A DNA stretch of 42,168 nt from JBBRMQ01 sp038230775 (lineage in GTDB: Bacteria; Acidobacteriota; Thermoanaerobaculia; Gp7-AA8), in the NCBI GenBank assembly GCA_038230775.1, contig JBBRMQ010000006.1, positions 1 through 42,168 on the forward strand, written 5' to 3'. The notes below the pieces were generated by a model. That model did no database searches and was not told the DNA's origin. It saw only the letters and a program-made list of their open reading frames with translations. A program made the position numbers and the translations under genes. This document shows positions 39,849 through 42,168 of this stretch, in pieces (the first letter of the stretch is position 1; each line of letters opens with the position of its first letter).

Positions 39849-41893
39849 CAGTCCTTTGCTGCCGTCGTTTCGATTCCAAGCAGTTGGCGCGCGACCTCGT
39901 CCGCCCGGGTAAGGCCTTCGCGATCGAGAAACTCGATGGCCGTATCGCGGGCTCGCTCCATCAGATCCTGGTCGCGAAGGAAGTTTGCGAAGCGGAATCG
40001 CGGGAGGCCCGATTGGCGGGTGCCGAGGAATTCGCCGGGGCCGCGGAGCTCGAGGTCGCGCTCTGCCACTTCGAAGCCGTCCTTCGTTGCTGCGAACACG
40101 TCGAGGCGGTCGGTATCCGCATCGGAAACCAGGATGCAGTAGGACTTGCGCTCGCCGCGACCGACGCGGCCGCGAAGCTGGTGCAGTTGCGAAAGGCCAA
40201 AGCGCTCGGCGTCCATGATCAATATGATGGACGCATTCGGCACGTCGATGCCCACTTCGATCACCGTCGTGCTGACCAGGATGTCGATGTCGCCGTTCTT
40301 GAAGCGCTGCATGGTGGCTTCTTTGTCGGCGGGCGTCATGCGGCCGTGCAGCATCGCGGTGCGGTGATTGGGAAAGCGCTGCGTGATCCGCTCGTAACCC
40401 TGGTTCAGCGGCTTCAGGTTCAACTTTTCCGATTCCTCGATGATCGGGTAGACGATGTAGATCTGCGCGCGGCTGGCAATCTCGTCATCGATGAAGCTGT
40501 AGACGCGCTCGATCTGCGACATCGAGCGTACGGCGGTCCGGATCTGTTGTCGTCCCGGAGGGAGCTCGTCGATGACGGACAGTTCGAGGTCGCCGTACAT
40601 CGCCAGCGCGAGCGATCGCGGGATCGGCGTGGCGGTCATGACGAGGATGTCCGGCGTATCGCCTTTGGCGAAGAGCTTCTGCCGCTGCTCCACGCCGAAG
40701 CGATGCTGCTCGTCGACGATCGCCAGACCGAGGGACTTGAAGGCGATGCGTTCTTCGAGGATGGCGTGGGTGCCGATGACGAGCTGGATGTAGCCGTCGC
40801 GCAACCCGGCGATGAGCGTGCGGCGCTCGCCGGCGCTGGCGGAGCCCGTGGCTTTAGCCACCACCACCCCATGGTCAAGTAGTTGACGAATTCGCTGGTA
40901 GTGCTGCTCGACGAGGATTTCTGTCGGCGCCAGCAGCGCTGCCTGATGCCCATTTCGGATCACGACCAGCGCCGCGATCAGCGCGACGATCGTCTTGCCG
41001 CTGCCGACGTCGCCCTGCAGCAGTCGATACATCGGCCGGTCGCTCTGCAGGTCGTCGGCGATCTCCTTCATCACGCGCTTCTGCGCTTTGGTCAGGCGGA
41101 AGGGCAGCACCGACTTCACGTCGGCGCGCAGGTCGTCGGTCACGCGGATCACGCGGCTCTTCGTCTTCACTTCTTCCGAAGCGCGGCGGACGCGCAGCGC
41201 GAGCTGGAAGGTGAAGAACTCCTGCAGGATCACTCGCCGATGCGCGGGTGAGCGGTAGCGCAGGAACTCGATCGTGAGCTCATCCGGATGGTGAATGTGC
41301 TCCATGGCCGGAGCCAGACCGCCGACGTGCAGCGTATCTCTGATGTTTGCAGGCAACGGATCCTCGAGCGACGGAAGCGCCTCGAGTGCGCTCGCCATGA
41401 TCTGGCGGAACGCTTTCGGCGGAATCGTTCCCACCTTCGAGTAGATCGGAACGATGCTGCCCGCTGCCTCCTCATCGCCTTCGAATTTTTCCCAGTCGGG
41501 ACTCTCGATCTGCAGCTTCCCCATCGACAGCCGCGGAATCCCGTAGATGGAGAGGCGGTCGCCGCGCGAGATCTGATCGGCGAGGAAGGCCTGATTGAAC
41601 CAGACCAGCTTGATCGCGCCGCTTCCGTCTTCGATCGCGGCTTCGAAGATCTTCATCCGTTTGACCGGCGAGATCTTCGCGTGTGCCGAGATCACCTTGC
41701 CGCGCACCACGACGGGCTCGTCGACGTGATGGCCCAGTTCCGAGATCTTCGTGGGGTGCCGGCGATCTTCGTATCGGTACGGAAAGTTCCAGAGCAGGTC
41801 GCGCACGGTGACCAGGCCCTGTTCCTCGAGCGTCTTCGCGCGACTGGTGCCGACGCCCTTTAAAGTGCGCGTCGGAGTATCGGGCGTGATCAC
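39848..41893 (-). CDS. recG: ATP-dependent DNA helicase RecG
   Basis: A 681-residue fork-reversal helicase. It has an N-terminal wedge/OB domain (about 60-150). Walker A GDVGSGKT is at 294-301 and DEQHRFG follows. Conserved motifs TATPIPRSLALAMYGDLELSVIDELPPGR and LRGRVGRGERKSYC are present. The start is GTG at 41893. A TAGAAT sequence about 30 bp upstream (complement of 41921-41926) could be a -10, but no -35 is evident. The 152-bp upstream gap contains a heptad hairpin. Confidence 0.95.
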   Translation of the reverse strand: MITPDTPTRTLKGVGTSRAKTLEEQGLVTVRDLLWNFPYRYEDRRHPTKISELGHHVDEPVVVRGKVISAHAKISPVKRMKIFEAAIEDGSGAIKLVWFNQAFLADQISRGDRLSIYGIPRLSMGKLQIESPDWEKFEGDEEAAGSIVPIYSKVGTIPPKAFRQIMASALEALPSLEDPLPANIRDTLHVGGLAPAMEHIHHPDELTIEFLRYRSPAHRRVILQEFFTFQLALRVRRASEEVKTKSRVIRVTDDLRADVKSVLPFRLTKAQKRVMKEIADDLQSDRPMYRLLQGDVGSGKTIVALIAALVVIRNGHQAALLAPTEILVEQHYQRIRQLLDHGVVVAKATGSASAGERRTLIAGLRDGYIQLVIGTHAILEERIAFKSLGLAIVDEQHRFGVEQRQKLFAKGDTPDILVMTATPIPRSLALAMYGDLELSVIDELPPGRQQIRTAVRSMSQIERVYSFIDDEIASRAQIYIVYPIIEESEKLNLKPLNQGYERITQRFPNHRTAMLHGRMTPADKEATMQRFKNGDIDILVSTTVIEVGIDVPNASIILIMDAERFGLSQLHQLRGRVGRGERKSYCILVSDADTDRLDVFAATKDGFEVAERDLELRGPGEFLGTRQSGLPRFRFANFLRDQDLMERARDTAIEFLDREGLTRADEVARQLLGIETTAAKD

Positions 41894-41953
41894 AGGTCTA
41901 TTGTGAGGGATCGAGCAAGCATTCTACGTCGGGTAGCGCGAGGGTCGCCGCGC

Positions 41954-42024
41954 GTTCTCGGTTGTCGGTGATCGGTTGTCCCCACCCACCCCGCTTTTGA
42001 CAACCGACAACTGACAACCGACAA
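41954..42024. repeat. Heptad hairpin F: inverted GGTTGTC tandem array
   Basis: Three GGTTGTC-type units (about 41959-41979) face GACAACC-type units (about 41998-42024) across an 18-nt pyrimidine-rich loop. The stem is near-perfect with three mismatches in 21 bp. It lies between recG and the FHA-domain gene. The period is again seven. Confidence 0.88.
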
Positions 42025-42025
42025 C

Positions 42026-42043
42026 GCATCGCGCAAGCGATGC
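42026..42043 (-). terminator. GCATCGC hairpin after the FHA gene
   Basis: A perfect 7-bp stem (42026-42032 against 42037-42043) with a GCAA tetraloop (TTGC on the transcript strand) lies 2 bp downstream of the FHA-domain gene's stop. No T-run follows, so it may be a Rho-independent-like or processing hairpin rather than a classical terminator. Confidence 0.4.
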
Positions 42044-42045
42044 AC

Positions 42046-42168
42046 TTAATCGAACTGCGCCTTCATGGAGATCAAACCAATCTTGACGAGATCTCCGTCG
42101 TGCATCGTGACCGGAACGCCAGTCGGGATGCGGACGTCATTCACGAACGTCCCGTTGACGGTGCCCAC
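42046..42168 (-). CDS. FHA-domain protein, C-terminal fragment (cut by window edge)
   Basis: The last 40 residues of an open frame that continues past the window. They read GTVNGTFVNDVRIPTGVPVTMHDGDLVKIGLISMKAQFD, the end of a forkhead-associated domain with NGTFVN and DGDxVKIG strands. FHA domains bind phosphothreonine peptides. The protein ends right after the domain, with a TAA stop at 42046. What precedes it is unknown. Confidence 0.85.
   Translation of the reverse strand: MGTVNGTFVNDVRIPTGVPVTMHDGDLVKIGLISMKAQFD

Overview
The window looks like a core-chromosome segment of a high-GC Gram-negative bacterium, most likely an acidobacterium or a close relative. This is inferred from gene order and protein character, not from a marker search. 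LPS genes (lptB, an lptC/lptA-type protein, lpxB, an msbA-type exporter) show an outer membrane. RpoN, HprK, RapZ and a permease-less PTS occur together. Secreted proteins (M36 peptidase, a GWxTD-like protein, a Cys-rich lipoprotein) fit that group. All genes but two lie on the minus strand, so transcription runs right to left. Many junctions are ATGA, GTGA or TTGA stop/start overlaps, suggesting long translationally coupled operons. No rRNA, tRNA, CRISPR array, IS element or transposase was seen, and no gene-free stretch exceeds about 175 bp.

Layout in transcription order. (1) 42168-39471: end of an FHA-domain gene, recG and a small lipoprotein. (2) 39348-32213: trpS, scpA, scpB, an RluB-type pseudouridine synthase, cmk, rpsA, sppA and an HU/IHF-like gene. 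(3) 32114-27405: HIT protein, two small membrane proteins, lpxB, msbA-like exporter and a DUF374 acyltransferase interrupted by an A10 frameshift. (4) 27408-23693: yicC, gmk, rpoZ, coaBC and a family 4-type uracil-DNA glycosylase. (5) 23706-18818: a plus-strand methyltransferase, priA, a plus-strand helical hypothetical gene and accA. (6) 18664-9275: recJ, an LptC/LptA-like protein, lptB, rpoN, hpf, a GWxTD-like secreted protein, hprK and rapZ. (7) 9214-107: M36 metallopeptidase, EIIA(Man), HPr, enzyme I, a cupin, a secreted coiled-coil protein, miaB and a bifunctional nuclease-family gene.

Two functional themes stand out. One is a regulatory phosphorelay: EI, HPr with both His15 and Ser46, EIIA(Man), HprK and RapZ beside RpoN and HPF, with no EIIB/EIIC permease in the window. 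The other is envelope building, with LPS transport and lipid A genes in two blocks.

The most unusual content is repetitive DNA that does not look like standard mobile elements. First, at least six intergenic hairpins are built from 7-bp tandem units, each array facing its own reverse complement across a short loop. The units are GAGGACT, GAATGCA (twice), GGGTCGC-like (twice) and GGTTGTC. Second, GC-rich palindromes with TGTGG...CCACA-type ends occur both between genes and inside genes as in-frame insertions. RecJ and PriA, which are unrelated proteins, carry the same 15-residue peptide encoded by the same palindrome. UDG and LpxB carry other palindromes in frame. This resembles the Rickettsia palindromic elements in principle but is made of different sequences.
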